Positions 1 to 9,051 of a stretch of DNA of 64,000 nucleotides are shown one piece after another (position 1 is the stretch's first letter; each line of letters begins with the position of its first letter). Origin of the DNA: JANLQX01 sp031418775 (GTDB lineage: Bacteria; Actinomycetota; Acidimicrobiia; Acidimicrobiales; JANYDT01); the NCBI GenBank assembly GCA_031418775.1, contig JANOJN010000079.1:1-64000 (forward strand), in the 5' to 3' direction. The position numbers were made by a program, and so were the translations under genes. A model generated the notes under the pieces. That model saw only the letters and a program-made list of their open reading frames with translations, did not search any database and was not told where the DNA came from.

Positions 1-14
1 TACTTCCCCCGGAA
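1..14 (+). repeat. Left terminal inverted repeat of the IS
   Basis: TACTTCCCCCGGAA pairs perfectly with 1619-1632. The next six bases match only partly (3 of 6). Confidence 0.85.
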
Positions 15-66
15 ATAGTGGTTGAGCTGGGGGTTTGGTGCTCGCGTTTTGGGTGGGGGTGTGTGA

Positions 67-117
67 CGATGGCCTCTGGGATCCCTTCTTGGACAAGGGT
101 TCCGCGAGAGGCCATCG
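67..117 (+). promoter_or_regulatory. Hairpin covering the transposase ribosome-binding site
   Basis: An 11-bp perfect inverted repeat (67-77 with 107-117) has an inner near-perfect 9-bp arm (ggatccctt with aagggttcc, one mismatch). The right arm contains the probable Shine-Dalgarno AGAGG (107-111) and ends one base before the ATG at 118. Transcripts entering from outside would fold and hide the start, as described for IS10 and IS50 read-through transcripts. A transcript starting inside the left arm would not fold. The role here is inference. Confidence 0.6.
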
Positions 118-1466
118 ATGTTTAGGACTGTAGGGCCTTCGGGTTCGTTGTTCGAGTTGCTCCTCCCGGCGGGCATGCGGGTCCTTTCTGGCGAGTTGGC
201 GCAGATCGATGAGCTGCTGGATGACCCGCGGTTCTTCGGGCCGTTCCGGGGTTTCTTCGACCCGACGGAGGGACGGCCGTCGATCCCGATGGAAACGTAT
301 CTGCGCTTACTGTTCTTGAAGGTCCGGTTCGAGCTTGGCTATGAACAGCTCTGTGTCCAGGTGAACGATTCGTTGTCGTGGCGAAGGTTTTGTCGGATAG
401 GTCTCGAAGCCCGGGTGCCGGACGAGTCCACGATCCGCAAACTCACGCGCCGCCTCGGGCCCGGCGTCGTCGATGAGTTGAATGTCGTGCTGCTCGGTCT
501 CGCAGCCGAGTCCGGGCACCTCAGTTTGGACAGGGTCCGTGTCGATGCGACCGTGGTCGAGGCGGACATCAAGTATCCGACAGACTCCGGGTTGTTGACG
601 AAAGCGGTGAGCCGGATCGCGGTGTTGATGCGCCGGATCGACACTGCCGGGATGACGGTCGTCTACACCGATCGGACATTGGCGGCCCGTCATCATCAAC
701 ACCAGATCGGGGTGTGGCTTCGACGCCGTTCCGACGAAGCAAAGCCGAAGTCCTTGGTATCACTGGCCTGCTGGCCGATCTCGCGGAGCAGTGCCTCGCC
801 GAGTACGACGCGATCGGCAAGTCGAAACGCCGTCCGAAACGGGCGGCACGCCGACGCCTCGACGAACTCGCTGTGTTGGCCGAGCGGACCCGCCGCCTCA
901 TCACCCAAGCCCGCACACGCATCGATGGCGGTGTCCCTCCAGGCGCAACGCGACTCGTCTCGCTCCACGAACCTGACGCTCGACCGATAGCGAAAGGCCG
1001 GCTTGGGAAACCTGTCGAGTTCGGCTACAAAGCCCAGGTTTGTGACAACGGTGACGGGCTCATCGTCGACCACTGCGTGCACATCGGCAACCCCCACGAC
1101 ACCGACCTTCTCCGGCCTGCTGTCGAGCGGATCATCAAGCAATGCGGCGGGCCGCCAGTCATGTTGACCGCCGATCGGGGCTACAACGAATCAACCATGG
1201 AAGCGGACCTCAACGCCGTTGGTGTCCGCTTCGTGGCGATCCCACGCACCGGGAAACCATCCGTGGCCCGAGTCAACATCGAACGCTCAGACACCTTCGT
1301 CACCGCAGTGAAATGGCGCACCGGTGCCGAGGGACGGATCTCACACCTGAAACGTGATCTTGGATGGCGTCGCACCCGGCTCCGCAGCCACGACGGCGCA
1401 CGGATCTGGTGCGGACACGGCGTGTTCACTCACAACCTCACCAAACTCAACAAGCTCCGACAATGA
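118..1466 (+). pseudogene. IS transposase, split across two frames
   Basis: The first 208 or so codons, in the frame of the ATG at 118, give a DUF772-type N-terminus (DPRFFGPF, VPDESTIRKL). The family's DDE part continues in the -1 frame from about 745 (AEVLGITGLLADLAEQ, then TADRGYNE and GRISHLKRDLGWRR) to the TGA at 1466. Homologous proteins read ...SDEAK-AEVLxITG..., so the two pieces join at 739-746 and give about 449 residues. One missing base explains the break. A programmed -1 slip at GCAAAGC is possible, but the heptamer is not a classical slippery site. The spliced protein keeps the C-terminal Asp and Glu-containing blocks. Whether it is active is unknown. Confidence 0.8.
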
Positions 1467-1618
1467 CGTTCACCAGCACCGCCAACCCGCCACCAACACC
1501 CGTGAGACTATTCAGCGCGCTTACGAACACGTCCAGAAGCGGCCAACCGCGCCTCCAAGACGAAGCCCCAGCCCTACAACCGAACTCCGACCCCCAAGAC
1601 AATCAATCCGCCGACTTC

Positions 1619-1632
1619 TTCCGGGGGAAGTA
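1619..1632 (-). repeat. Right terminal inverted repeat of the IS
   Basis: TTCCGGGGGAAGTA is the exact reverse complement of positions 1-14. A TAG at 1631-1633, at the repeat edge, closes the reading frame that continues into the downstream hotdog gene. Confidence 0.85.
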
Positions 1633-1702
1633 GCTAGGTGCCCTACACGCGCTCCTGCTGGAGGCGTACGCTCATGCGTATGCACCCAACATCGGGAACA
1701 AG

Positions 1703-2182
1703 GTGCGTGGGCCGGTGTTGCCAGGCGCACCTGAGACGCACGCGATGCTGACCGAGGGCGAACTCCTCGCGCTTGTCGGCCACCGGTTTCCGGGAGGCCA
1801 CTACCGCATCGCGCACTGGGAGAACTGGCTGCTCACGAACTGTACCGGTCGAGACCCGATGCCAGGTGACCTCGCCCACCCGGTGGTGATGTTCCATGCG
1901 CCGATCCTCGGTGCCGGCACCTCGATCAGCGAGCTCTTCGTGCTCGGCCAGGCCGCCGGCGCCGGGTCGGTCGGGCTGGAAAGCTACGACTGGGAGTACT
2001 TCCGTCCGCTCCGCGAAGACATCGACTACGCCGTTGACGGTGGGATCGTCGAAGCCGAACGGACAACGAGCGATACCGGCGCCATCGTCGACCGCGTCGC
2101 CTTCAGGATCGAGTTCCGCGACGCGGACGAACTCGTCGCCCGGGTGACGAACCGCTGGAAGTTCCGGAGGACGGCGGCATGA
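1703..2182 (+). CDS. MaoC-like/FAS1-type hotdog dehydratase domain protein, probably 5'-truncated
   Basis: A protein of up to 159 residues resembling the N-terminal hotdog half of MaoC-type (R)-specific enoyl-CoA hydratases (YxxFRPLREDIDY...GGIVxxER, then VxNRWKF near the end). Such subunits hydrate or dehydrate acyl-CoA together with a second hotdog subunit, here the next gene. GTG 1703 and ATG 1745 are possible starts, but neither has a convincing Shine-Dalgarno. The same frame stays open upstream to 1634, immediately after the IS repeat, and reads like ordinary protein. The true start was therefore probably removed by the IS, and the present product may be poorly translated. It overlaps the next gene by 4 bp (ATGA). 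Confidence 0.75.
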   Translation: MRGPVLPGAPETHAMLTEGELLALVGHRFPGGHYRIAHWENWLLTNCTGRDPMPGDLAHPVVMFHAPILGAGTSISELFVLGQAAGAGSVGLESYDWEYFRPLREDIDYAVDGGIVEAERTTSDTGAIVDRVAFRIEFRDADELVARVTNRWKFRRTAA

Positions 2183-2592
2183 ACGTGAGCGTCGGCGACA
2201 GCATTCCGGCGTGGTCGATGGACCATGTCGACCCGGCACGGATGCGCACGATGGCGGCCATCCTGCGCGATCCGTATCCCGTGCACTGGGACAGCGCAGC
2301 CAATGCCGCGTTCGGGCTCGAGGGACGGGTCATCAACCAGGGACCGCTGAACCTCAGCTACATCGTCAACATGTTGCTCGAGTGGGCCGGGCCGTCGTGC
2401 GTACGCCGCCTCACCGTTGCGTTCGGTCGTCCGGTGCTCGATGGGGAACACGTCGCCGCCGGAGGAACGGTGACGTCGGTCGAGGCCCATGGTGACGAGC
2501 GATGGGCGTTCTGCGAGGTGTGGCTCGACCGACAGGGTGAACATGTCGTGACCGGCACCGCGGTCGTCGCGGTACCGTCCACCGACTCCTAA
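2179..2592 (+). CDS. MaoC-like hotdog dehydratase, partner subunit
   Basis: A 137-residue single hotdog-fold protein of the MaoC-like dehydratase family, which hydrates enoyl-CoA or dehydrates 3-hydroxyacyl thioesters. The segment DPYPVHWDSAANAAFGLEGRVINQG is the usual substrate-channel and lid region, and the C-terminal half has the VTSVE...V xGTAVVAVP strand pattern. The ATG overlaps the stop of the preceding hotdog gene (ATGA), so the two are translationally coupled and probably form a HadA/HadB-like heterodimer. The natural substrate cannot be read from the sequence. The acyl-CoA dehydrogenase/monooxygenase homologue downstream suggests breakdown of a fatty, steroid or aromatic side chain. 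Confidence 0.8.
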   Translation: MNVSVGDSIPAWSMDHVDPARMRTMAAILRDPYPVHWDSAANAAFGLEGRVINQGPLNLSYIVNMLLEWAGPSCVRRLTVAFGRPVLDGEHVAAGGTVTSVEAHGDERWAFCEVWLDRQGEHVVTGTAVVAVPSTDS

Positions 2593-2755
2593 CCCGGTTC
2601 GCGGCTGCACGGATGTGCTTCGTCGCGCCCCGCGGCCGTACACTCCGGTGATGGATCGTGACCACGTAGAGTTCCGAGAACTCGCCACCGATGACCTGCC
2701 CGTCATCGACAGTTCTCTGGTGTGGGTCCGTCGTCCGGGATCGGAGGGCTGAGCG

Positions 2756-4018
2756 ATGACCGTTACGACGTCCGCAGTCGCCGGGTCCGGCGAGAGCATG
2801 TCGGGGGTTCCCGAGGGCACGCTTCTTGAACGGGTGGCCAAGCTCCGCGACGTGATCCGCGCCGGTGGCGATGAGGCGCAACTCCTCCGTCGGTGCCCGA
2901 CACCGACGATCGAGGCGCTGATCGACGAAGGCCTGTTCCGATTTGCCATCCCGCGAGAGCTCGGCGGCGAGGACGCAAGCGTGGGCGAGACGATCGAAGT
3001 CCTCGAAGCGATCTCGGCGATCGACGCATCCGTTGGCTGGAACGTGATGCTCGGCTCGGAGATCAACGCCATGGCCGCCGGCGGGATGGCCACAGACCTG
3101 GCCAAAGAGGTCTACCTCGACAACCCGCGCGTCATCATGTGCGGCGGGGGAGGACCGGGCACGCTTCCGTCCAAGGCGGTCGAGCAGCCCGACGGCAGCT
3201 ACCGGGTCTGGGGGCAGGCCACGTTCATCAGTGGGTGTCACAACGCCACGTGGTGCTTCATGGTCGCGCCGGTATTCCAAGACGATGCGGTGAAGATCGT
3301 CGACGGGCGCCCCATCGTGAAGCTGTGGATGCTCCATCGCGACCAATGGGAGATCCACGACACCTGGGACGTTGCCGGTCTCCGCGGTTCGGGAAGCCAT
3401 GACGTCAGCACTCAGGGCGGCATCGTGCCGGCCCGATTCGCCAATGTCGATCTCGTGAGTCTGCCGGCGCTCTACGACAACCCGGTCTACCGGATTCCCG
3501 TACCGCTTCGACTGGCGTACAACAAAGCGGCCGTGGCGATCGGCATCGCGCGTGGCGCGCTCGATGCGTTCGTCGAACTGGCCAACGCCAAGACGCCGAT
3601 GCTCTCCACCACCCTCCTTCGGGATCGGCCGGTGGCGCACTACCGCATGGGTGAAGGGGAGGCAACGCTGCGCTCGGCACGGGCCTTCCTCTTCGAGGCG
3701 ATGGGACAGGTCGAAGACGAGCTGCGCGCTGGCGCCGAGGCGCCCTCGGCGAAGGTCACCCAGATCGCCCGGCTTGCGTGTACCCACGCCGCCAACGCGT
3801 CGATGCATGTGGTCGACTCGGTCCACAACGCCGGAGGCACGAGCGCCATGCGAATGGACAACCCCCTCGAGCGCAAGCTTCGTGACGCCCACGGCGCCGC
3901 AACCCACCGTTGGGTCGCCCACCCGCTCTACGCGGAGCTCGGCAAGATCTTCCTCGGACACGAGGCGCCACCGGAGTTCGCCGGCACCGGTGGACCGGCG
4001 CCGACGCCGGGACGGTAG
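2756..4018 (+). CDS. Acyl-CoA dehydrogenase-fold flavin protein, HsaA/DszC-like monooxygenase type
   Basis: 420 residues with the acyl-CoA dehydrogenase fold: an N-terminal helical region (LIDEGLFRFAIPRELGGEDAS), a middle beta domain (WGQATFISGCHNATWC, then DTWDVAGLRGSGSHDV) and a C-terminal helical bundle ending in HAAT HRWVAHPLYAELG. The GLRGSGSHDV motif, and the lack of a clear catalytic Glu in the usual position, favour the two-component flavin-dependent monooxygenase branch (HsaA, DszC, HpaB-like C-terminal domain) over a true dehydrogenase. That branch needs a flavin reductase, and none is adjacent. AGGG lies about 8 bases before the ATG. It follows the hotdog pair in the same orientation with a 160-bp gap, so co-expression is plausible. 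Confidence 0.75.
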   Translation: MTVTTSAVAGSGESMSGVPEGTLLERVAKLRDVIRAGGDEAQLLRRCPTPTIEALIDEGLFRFAIPRELGGEDASVGETIEVLEAISAIDASVGWNVMLGSEINAMAAGGMATDLAKEVYLDNPRVIMCGGGGPGTLPSKAVEQPDGSYRVWGQATFISGCHNATWCFMVAPVFQDDAVKIVDGRPIVKLWMLHRDQWEIHDTWDVAGLRGSGSHDVSTQGGIVPARFANVDLVSLPALYDNPVYRIPVPLRLAYNKAAVAIGIARGALDAFVELANAKTPMLSTTLLRDRPVAHYRMGEGEATLRSARAFLFEAMGQVEDELRAGAEAPSAKVTQIARLACTHAANASMHVVDSVHNAGGTSAMRMDNPLERKLRDAHGAATHRWVAHPLYAELGKIFLGHEAPPEFAGTGGPAPTPGR

Positions 4019-4183
4019 GACAGCGACCCGACGGTCGAGTCGGGAAGGCAGAACCGATACCCGATCGATTCCTGGCTCGATCGGGAGGCTCGGCCCCTCG
4101 CGCCGGAGGCCCCTTCGACCGAATGTGCGACCGTTACGATGGCCGATCGGCGCGGCCGAGGGGCCCCCAAAGGACGAGTTGCG

Positions 4184-5731
4184 ATGACCGGTTGGGGTGG
4201 GAGTTGGGGAGTGGGGGCATTCCCGGACGGTTTCGTGTGGGGGAGCGCAACGTCGGCGTACCAGATTGAAGGTTCCGTTCATGTCGCCGGTCGGGGACGT
4301 TCCATTTGGGACGAGTTCTGCACCAAACCCGGCGCGGTGTTCGACGGCTCCTCCGGCGATGGGGCGTGCGACCATCTCAACCGGATGCCGTCCGATGTTG
4401 CTCTCATGGCGCGTCTCGGCTTCAAGGCGTATCGATTCTCCGTTGCCTGGCCCCGGATCCAGCCGTCAGGGTCTGGTGCCGCGGTGTCGGCCGGTGTCAG
4501 CTTCTACGATCGGCTCGTCGACGAGTTGCTCGGTGCCGGCATCGAGCCCATGATGACGTTGTACCACTGGGATCTGCCCCAAGACCTCGAAGACCTTGGA
4601 GGGTGGACTGATCGAGAGACCGCCAAGCGCTTCGCTGAGTATGCGGTCGAGGCGTACGGTCCGGTGAGTGACCGCGTCAGCATCGTAAGCACACTGAACG
4701 AACCGTGGTGTTCGGCGTTTCTCGGGTACGCCAGCGGCGACCATGCACCTGGCCGTCGAAATCCCGAGGACGCGATCAGCGCGGCCCATCATCTGCTGCT
4801 CGCGCACGGTTTGGGGGTTCAAGCGATCCGCTCGGTTCGAGCAGACGCCAACGCCGGGATCGTCCTCAACCCCACGGTGGTGAGCGTCCCCGGGACGCCG
4901 ATGTCGTGGAACGCGAAGGAACGGGACGCGCTCCGCCGGGTTGACGGCCTCCGAAATCGCTGGTGGCTCGATGCGCTGTTCAATGGAACCTATCCGGTCG
5001 ACGTCATGGCCGATCTCGACCGCATAGTTCCAGGGCTTCAAGACCGGCTCATTCTCGACGGTGATCTCGAGACGATACGTACGCCTATCGATCACATCGG
5101 AGTGAACTTCTACAACCGCGAGGTGATCGAGCTCCGAACCCCGAAAGAGGTTGCCGCGGCTGATCGCCCATCTCCCTATGTCGGTTGCGACGACGTTCGA
5201 CCGGCGGAGCAAACAGGCCCGCTCACCGAGATCGGATGGCCGGTTGACGCGACGGGACTGCGTGACCTGCTCGTCGGGATGCGTCGGTCGTATCCCAACC
5301 TGCCGCCCGTGTGGGTCACCGAAAACGGCGCGGCGTATGACGACCTGCCCCTTGACGGTGAAGTTGCTGATGTCCGGAGGGTTTCCTACCTCGACGCGCA
5401 CATCCGCGCAGTGCTGGCCGCCATGGGCGATGGTGTCGACGTTCGCGGCTACTTCGGCTGGTCGTTCCTCGACAACTTCGAGTGGGCGTGGGGTTACACG
5501 ATGCGCTTCGGCCTCGTTCACGTGGATTACGAAACGCAGATCCGGACGCCGAAGTGGAGCGGACGGTGGCTCGGCGCCGTCGCCCGGCACAACGCTCTTC
5601 CGCCGACAGTTCTGCCGGTCGACGCGCTGACCCTTGCGGCCTTCGAAACGAACACACAAGGGTCACCCGGCCGAAACCGTCGCGGTGTTTCGTCGTGGTT
5701 CGATTCACGGGAGGTCGACGACGAACGTTGA
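4184..5731 (+). CDS. Beta-glucosidase, glycoside hydrolase family 1
   Basis: A 515-residue retaining beta-glycosidase with the GH1 signatures. The N-terminal FPDGFVWGSATSAYQIEG opens the barrel, the acid/base Glu173 sits in TLNEPW, and the nucleophile Glu380 sits in VTENGAAY. HWDLPQ and SFLDNFEWAWGY, which bind substrate, are also intact. It should release glucose (possibly fucose or galactose) from the non-reducing end of cello-oligosaccharides or glycosides in the cytoplasm; no signal peptide is seen. ATG 4184 is preferred over the in-frame ATG 4139 because AAAGGA precedes it at 4169-4174. The last 30 or so residues are a polar tail beyond the usual family end. It converges on the minus-strand transporter gene. 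Confidence 0.92.
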   Translation: MTGWGGSWGVGAFPDGFVWGSATSAYQIEGSVHVAGRGRSIWDEFCTKPGAVFDGSSGDGACDHLNRMPSDVALMARLGFKAYRFSVAWPRIQPSGSGAAVSAGVSFYDRLVDELLGAGIEPMMTLYHWDLPQDLEDLGGWTDRETAKRFAEYAVEAYGPVSDRVSIVSTLNEPWCSAFLGYASGDHAPGRRNPEDAISAAHHLLLAHGLGVQAIRSVRADANAGIVLNPTVVSVPGTPMSWNAKERDALRRVDGLRNRWWLDALFNGTYPVDVMADLDRIVPGLQDRLILDGDLETIRTPIDHIGVNFYNREVIELRTPKEVAAADRPSPYVGCDDVRPAEQTGPLTEIGWPVDATGLRDLLVGMRRSYPNLPPVWVTENGAAYDDLPLDGEVADVRRVSYLDAHIRAVLAAMGDGVDVRGYFGWSFLDNFEWAWGYTMRFGLVHVDYETQIRTPKWSGRWLGAVARHNALPPTVLPVDALTLAAFETNTQGSPGRNRRGVSSWFDSREVDDER

Positions 5732-5839
5732 CCTTCGAGCCGAGGGTGTGGAGATCGTTCGCCGGTAAGGCTGACCGACGTCGCCGATGTCACCGGTTCA
5801 TGACGTTCCCGCAGCAGAGGCTTCTCCGCCGACGGGCGG

Positions 5840-8602
5840 TCAGGAGTGATGGGCTACGGATCGGCGACGCAGTGCCTCGATCGACTCCGCAACAATACCC
5901 TCCGGGTCATCTTCGTGATCCGCCAGCGAGAGCTGCTCCAAAAGCCGAGTGAGCCCGTCGCTTTCCCGTGAGAGCGCGAGAAGCGCGCAGGCACGCAGCC
6001 ACGGGCGTCTCCAGACTCGCTGCTGATCGAGCGCGAGGTCCGTCAACTGCTCGGCCGGGGTGAGGGCGGACGGGCTGTCGATCTTGACGAGGCGGCCCAG
6101 GCGTTCAGCGGTGCTGAGGTCGGGCTCGAGAATCACGATCGCGGGACGGGAACGGGGGACGAGCGCGACCTCGAGCCACTCGACCGCGACCGCGTGCTGA
6201 CGCCGGTCGCTCTGGGCGAACTGGAACGAAACACGGTCGATGGCCTCTCGCCCGTGATGCAGCGAGAGCGCGCTCATCACGCGGGCGCGGGTGTCGGTCA
6301 GCTCATCCACGAGCGCGCGGCGAAGCTCGGAACAGTCGGCATGCTCGAGCACGGCGAGCGCACGGAGAATCCTCAGCGCGTGGTAGATCTCGGCGACAAC
6401 CACATCACCGCTGACGGTGGCGGCCATCGACGAATCGTCCTGAACGAGGTCGTTGAGTGCGTTCACAATCGACAACCCGACATCTCGGTTCCGATGATTG
6501 ACGTGCCCGACGAGCATCCCGGCCGCTTCGCTCGTGCCGATGTCTCGTGCCGCGCGAACAGCGAGCTCTTGACGGCGCGGCTCTCCCAAAACCCGAGCGG
6601 TCAGGCATCGATCAACCATCGCCACACCGCGGTCCCCGGCTCGCACGATCGCATCGACGGCCGCAGACGCCGTCTCTCGACCGTCGAGCAGAGCGACAAC
6701 AGCCGCTTCGAGGTGCTCATGGTCGGGCCAGGCGACTGCGCCGAGAGCCGCAGCGGCTACCGCTGGATCTGTGTCGGCGAGGAGCGCCTCGATCATCGAG
6801 CCCGACTTCACCGCCAGCACGGGGGCCGCGGTGAGCATCTCGGCTGCCTCCACGCGTCGGTCGGCGTCGGGATCCCGCGCCCTCGAAGCAATGATGTCAT
6901 CAAGAACTCGATGGGCTTGGCAGTTCGAAAGCCCGCCGGCCGCTTTCGCTGCGGCCAGTCGGACACCGCGGTCGGCGTCGAGGAGGAGCGCGGCCACGCG
7001 TTCAGCATCGCTGTCCGTCGCGCCCGCCGAGATCGACCGTAGTGCCGCGGCCCGCACGTCCGCCCGCGGGTCGTGCAGCATGGTACGGGCGAGACCAACA
7101 GCGCTCGACGGGTCGGCCTCGGCGAGCAATTCCAGCGCCATCGCCGTGGCACCCTCGCGTTCGGACGCAACCATGCGCTCGAGGTGCTCGACGAACGTAG
7201 GGTGACCGGACCGTTGCAGCGCGGCCAGGCCGAGGCGGACGTCTCGTCGGTCGTCGCTCGCCAGCAACGCTTCGACGACGACGAGGGTTTCGGCGTCGTC
7301 GACGACGATTTCGCTCGGATCGAGTTGACGGTGCCGAAGGGTGTCGAGGAGGTTGACCCCGTATCCTCGGTAGACACCAAGTGCGCATACGATCCAGAGT
7401 GCGAGGGTTACCACGACGATCACCGGAATGGTGAGTCCCTTCGTCCCGACTGTCGCTCGGACGACGAGGAGTATGACCCCGGAGACACCGATGGCCAGAG
7501 GAACGGCAAGGCTTTCCACCACGGCTTGCGATGCCGTTCTCTGCGCCGAGGGCACAGCCTGATACGCCGCGCCGACCGACGTGCGGGTCGTGCCGTCGGC
7601 GAGGACCATGTCGGACACCCGAGTGGCGACGACGAGGAGGAACACCACCGTCGACGCCGAACCCTGCACGACCGCCCCGGCAATCGACGCACCGACGAGC
7701 GAGAGCACGAACGCAGGATTGGCGAAGAGGCCCAACCGAAGTCCGAAGCGTCCGATCAACAGACCCGCGAGGAGGATCAGGAAGATGATGTCGGCACCGT
7801 ACGCGATCGCACTGAATCGGCCGACGAACGTCGCCAGATCTGTGCTGTTCGTGTAGCGGCGACCGGCGTGGTCGTACACCAGGAAGTCGAGCAGCGTGCT
7901 CTCCACCGCGGACAGCATCTGGAACACCATGATCAGGACGACGTAGCGATTGCGGAGCAGCGAGCGGAGCGAGGGCCGTGTCGTCGTCTTGTCGGATTCG
8001 TCCTCCACCTCGAGCGTCAGCAACTCTGCGGCGAAGGCCTTCGTCGTGAGCAGTACCAACGCAACGACGACAAGCGCCGAGGCGGCAGCTGTCGACAGAA
8101 GATGCTCCGCCCCACCGAGCGCCTCGAGGAGAGGCGCTCCGGAGAGGCCGCCGACGGCGAAGCCTGCGGCGAAGCCGGCGATCACCCGGGGATACATCAC
8201 CTTCAACGAGCGCACATCGAGGAGGGCCCCGGCCTGTCCAACGATGAACATGAAGCCGACGGGAATGGTGATGGGGAGGACGACGAGCAGCGCGAAGGAC
8301 ATCCACGCGGCGTTGGCCAGCCAGAGACTCAACCACGCAATGGTGAGGGTGATGCTTGCGGCGATCATCACCCGCATCGCAACGGTGGCGAGCGGTCGGC
8401 GACGCAGCGCCCGCGCCAGCAGCACGCTCGCCACCGCGCCGACGCCGGCGGAAAGGATGTAGGTGACCGGAAGCAGTCCCGACCCGTAGGTCTGGAGGAA
8501 GATCGTGTTGGCGGGGACGGTGATCCATGCGATGACCAGACCGAGCGCCGCCGCCTGCGCAGTGAGCAGGGCGACCCGTCGGCGCGTCGTCGACGGCGTC
8601 AC
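5840..8602 (-). CDS. NTT/MFS-like membrane protein fused to HEAT-repeat domain
   Basis: 920 residues. The first 420 or so form about 12 hydrophobic helices arranged like the nucleotide-transporter (Npt/ATP-ADP antiporter) branch of the major facilitator superfamily. The remaining 480 or so are soluble and made of repeated helix pairs (for example DPRADVRAAALRSISAGATD and DADRGVRLAAAKAAGGLSN), typical HEAT-like repeats. This layout of transporter-like domain plus HEAT tail is known in bacterial proteins of unknown substrate; transport of nucleotides is not shown. The GTG start shares GTGA with the stop of the upstream cNMP-binding gene, so the two are made together, and the soluble tail could be a docking surface for a regulator. 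Start codons further in are possible but less well placed. Confidence 0.75.
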   Translation of the reverse strand: MTPSTTRRRVALLTAQAAALGLVIAWITVPANTIFLQTYGSGLLPVTYILSAGVGAVASVLLARALRRRPLATVAMRVMIAASITLTIAWLSLWLANAAWMSFALLVVLPITIPVGFMFIVGQAGALLDVRSLKVMYPRVIAGFAAGFAVGGLSGAPLLEALGGAEHLLSTAAASALVVVALVLLTTKAFAAELLTLEVEDESDKTTTRPSLRSLLRNRYVVLIMVFQMLSAVESTLLDFLVYDHAGRRYTNSTDLATFVGRFSAIAYGADIIFLILLAGLLIGRFGLRLGLFANPAFVLSLVGASIAGAVVQGSASTVVFLLVVATRVSDMVLADGTTRTSVGAAYQAVPSAQRTASQAVVESLAVPLAIGVSGVILLVVRATVGTKGLTIPVIVVVTLALWIVCALGVYRGYGVNLLDTLRHRQLDPSEIVVDDAETLVVVEALLASDDRRDVRLGLAALQRSGHPTFVEHLERMVASEREGATAMALELLAEADPSSAVGLARTMLHDPRADVRAAALRSISAGATDSDAERVAALLLDADRGVRLAAAKAAGGLSNCQAHRVLDDIIASRARDPDADRRVEAAEMLTAAPVLAVKSGSMIEALLADTDPAVAAAALGAVAWPDHEHLEAAVVALLDGRETASAAVDAIVRAGDRGVAMVDRCLTARVLGEPRRQELAVRAARDIGTSEAAGMLVGHVNHRNRDVGLSIVNALNDLVQDDSSMAATVSGDVVVAEIYHALRILRALAVLEHADCSELRRALVDELTDTRARVMSALSLHHGREAIDRVSFQFAQSDRRQHAVAVEWLEVALVPRSRPAIVILEPDLSTAERLGRLVKIDSPSALTPAEQLTDLALDQQRVWRRPWLRACALLALSRESDGLTRLLEQLSLADHEDDPEGIVAESIEALRRRSVAHHS

Positions 8603-9051
8603 GTTTGCACTCGCTTGGCATCCTGGTCAGCAAGGTCCTGCAATCGCCGGACCAGTTCAGCAATCACGGCGCGAGCGATGCCGGGGCGCTCGTCCAACAG
8701 TTCTTCGAAGGGTTTGCGGCGAAGTCGCAGTAACAAGCACGGCTCGAGCGCAGTGACCGTTGCGGAGCGTGCGGCCAACGCCAGCACGGCCAACTCACCG
8801 ACGACGTCGCCGGGCCTGCGGTCAACAAGTGCGCGATCGCCCACGTGTACGCGTAGCGCCCCCTCCACGACGACATACAGCCAGTCTTCGATCGCGCCCC
8901 GCTCCATGACGACCTCGCCGGTCGCAACTCGGAGCTCCTCGACCACGCGAGCTACGGCCACGAGGGTGTGCCCGGGGACGGCGGCGAACATGGCGACGCG
9001 TTGGAGCGCAGCAACGCGCTCGATGGTCAAGAGCTCGTCTGATGAGCTCAC
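8599..9051 (-). CDS. Cyclic-nucleotide-binding domain protein
   Basis: 150 residues, essentially one CRP-type cyclic-nucleotide-binding domain (VSSSDELLTIERVAALQRV, then GEVVMERGAIEDWLYVVVEG). The phosphate-binding cassette reads GELAVLALAARSATV and keeps the Glu and Arg that contact the ribose and cyclic phosphate, so ligand binding is expected. There is no DNA-binding domain. GTG 9051 is chosen because AGGA sits six bases before it; GTG 9057 is too close to that site. It overlaps the HEAT-transporter gene by four bases. Together with the adenylyl-cyclase-like gene 1.1 kb away, this suggests a small effector that reports cAMP to the membrane protein; the ligand is inferred. Confidence 0.8.
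   Translation of the reverse strand: MSSSDELLTIERVAALQRVAMFAAVPGHTLVAVARVVEELRVATGEVVMERGAIEDWLYVVVEGALRVHVGDRALVDRRPGDVVGELAVLALAARSATVTALEPCLLLRLRRKPFEELLDERPGIARAVIAELVRRLQDLADQDAKRVQT

Larger units (their letters stand above)
1..1632 (+). mobile_element. Insertion sequence, IS5/IS1182-like, complete with terminal inverted repeats
   Basis: The element is bounded by a perfect 14-bp inverted repeat: TACTTCCCCCGGAA at the left end and its reverse complement at 1619-1632. It carries one transposase locus (118-1466, in two frames) and about 150 bp of non-coding right end. The N-terminal DUF772-type domain and C-terminal DDE domain of the transposase, plus the 1.6-kb size, fit the IS5/IS1182 group; the family name is a recognition, not a database result. 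The left end coincides with the first base of the window, so a target-site duplication cannot be checked and the element could extend a few bases further left. Its right end lies directly against a truncated hotdog-fold gene. Confidence 0.85.

Noticed and set aside
2651..2752. 33-codon open frame starting ATG 2651 and ending just before the flavin-protein start
   Set aside because: Short, no ribosome-binding site, no family resemblance; it may be a chance frame. A leader-peptide role cannot be excluded.
2411..4375. 654-codon open frame on the minus strand opposite the flavin protein and the start of the GH1 gene
   Set aside because: It crosses two well supported genes and has no recognisable domain; typical antisense frame in high-GC DNA.
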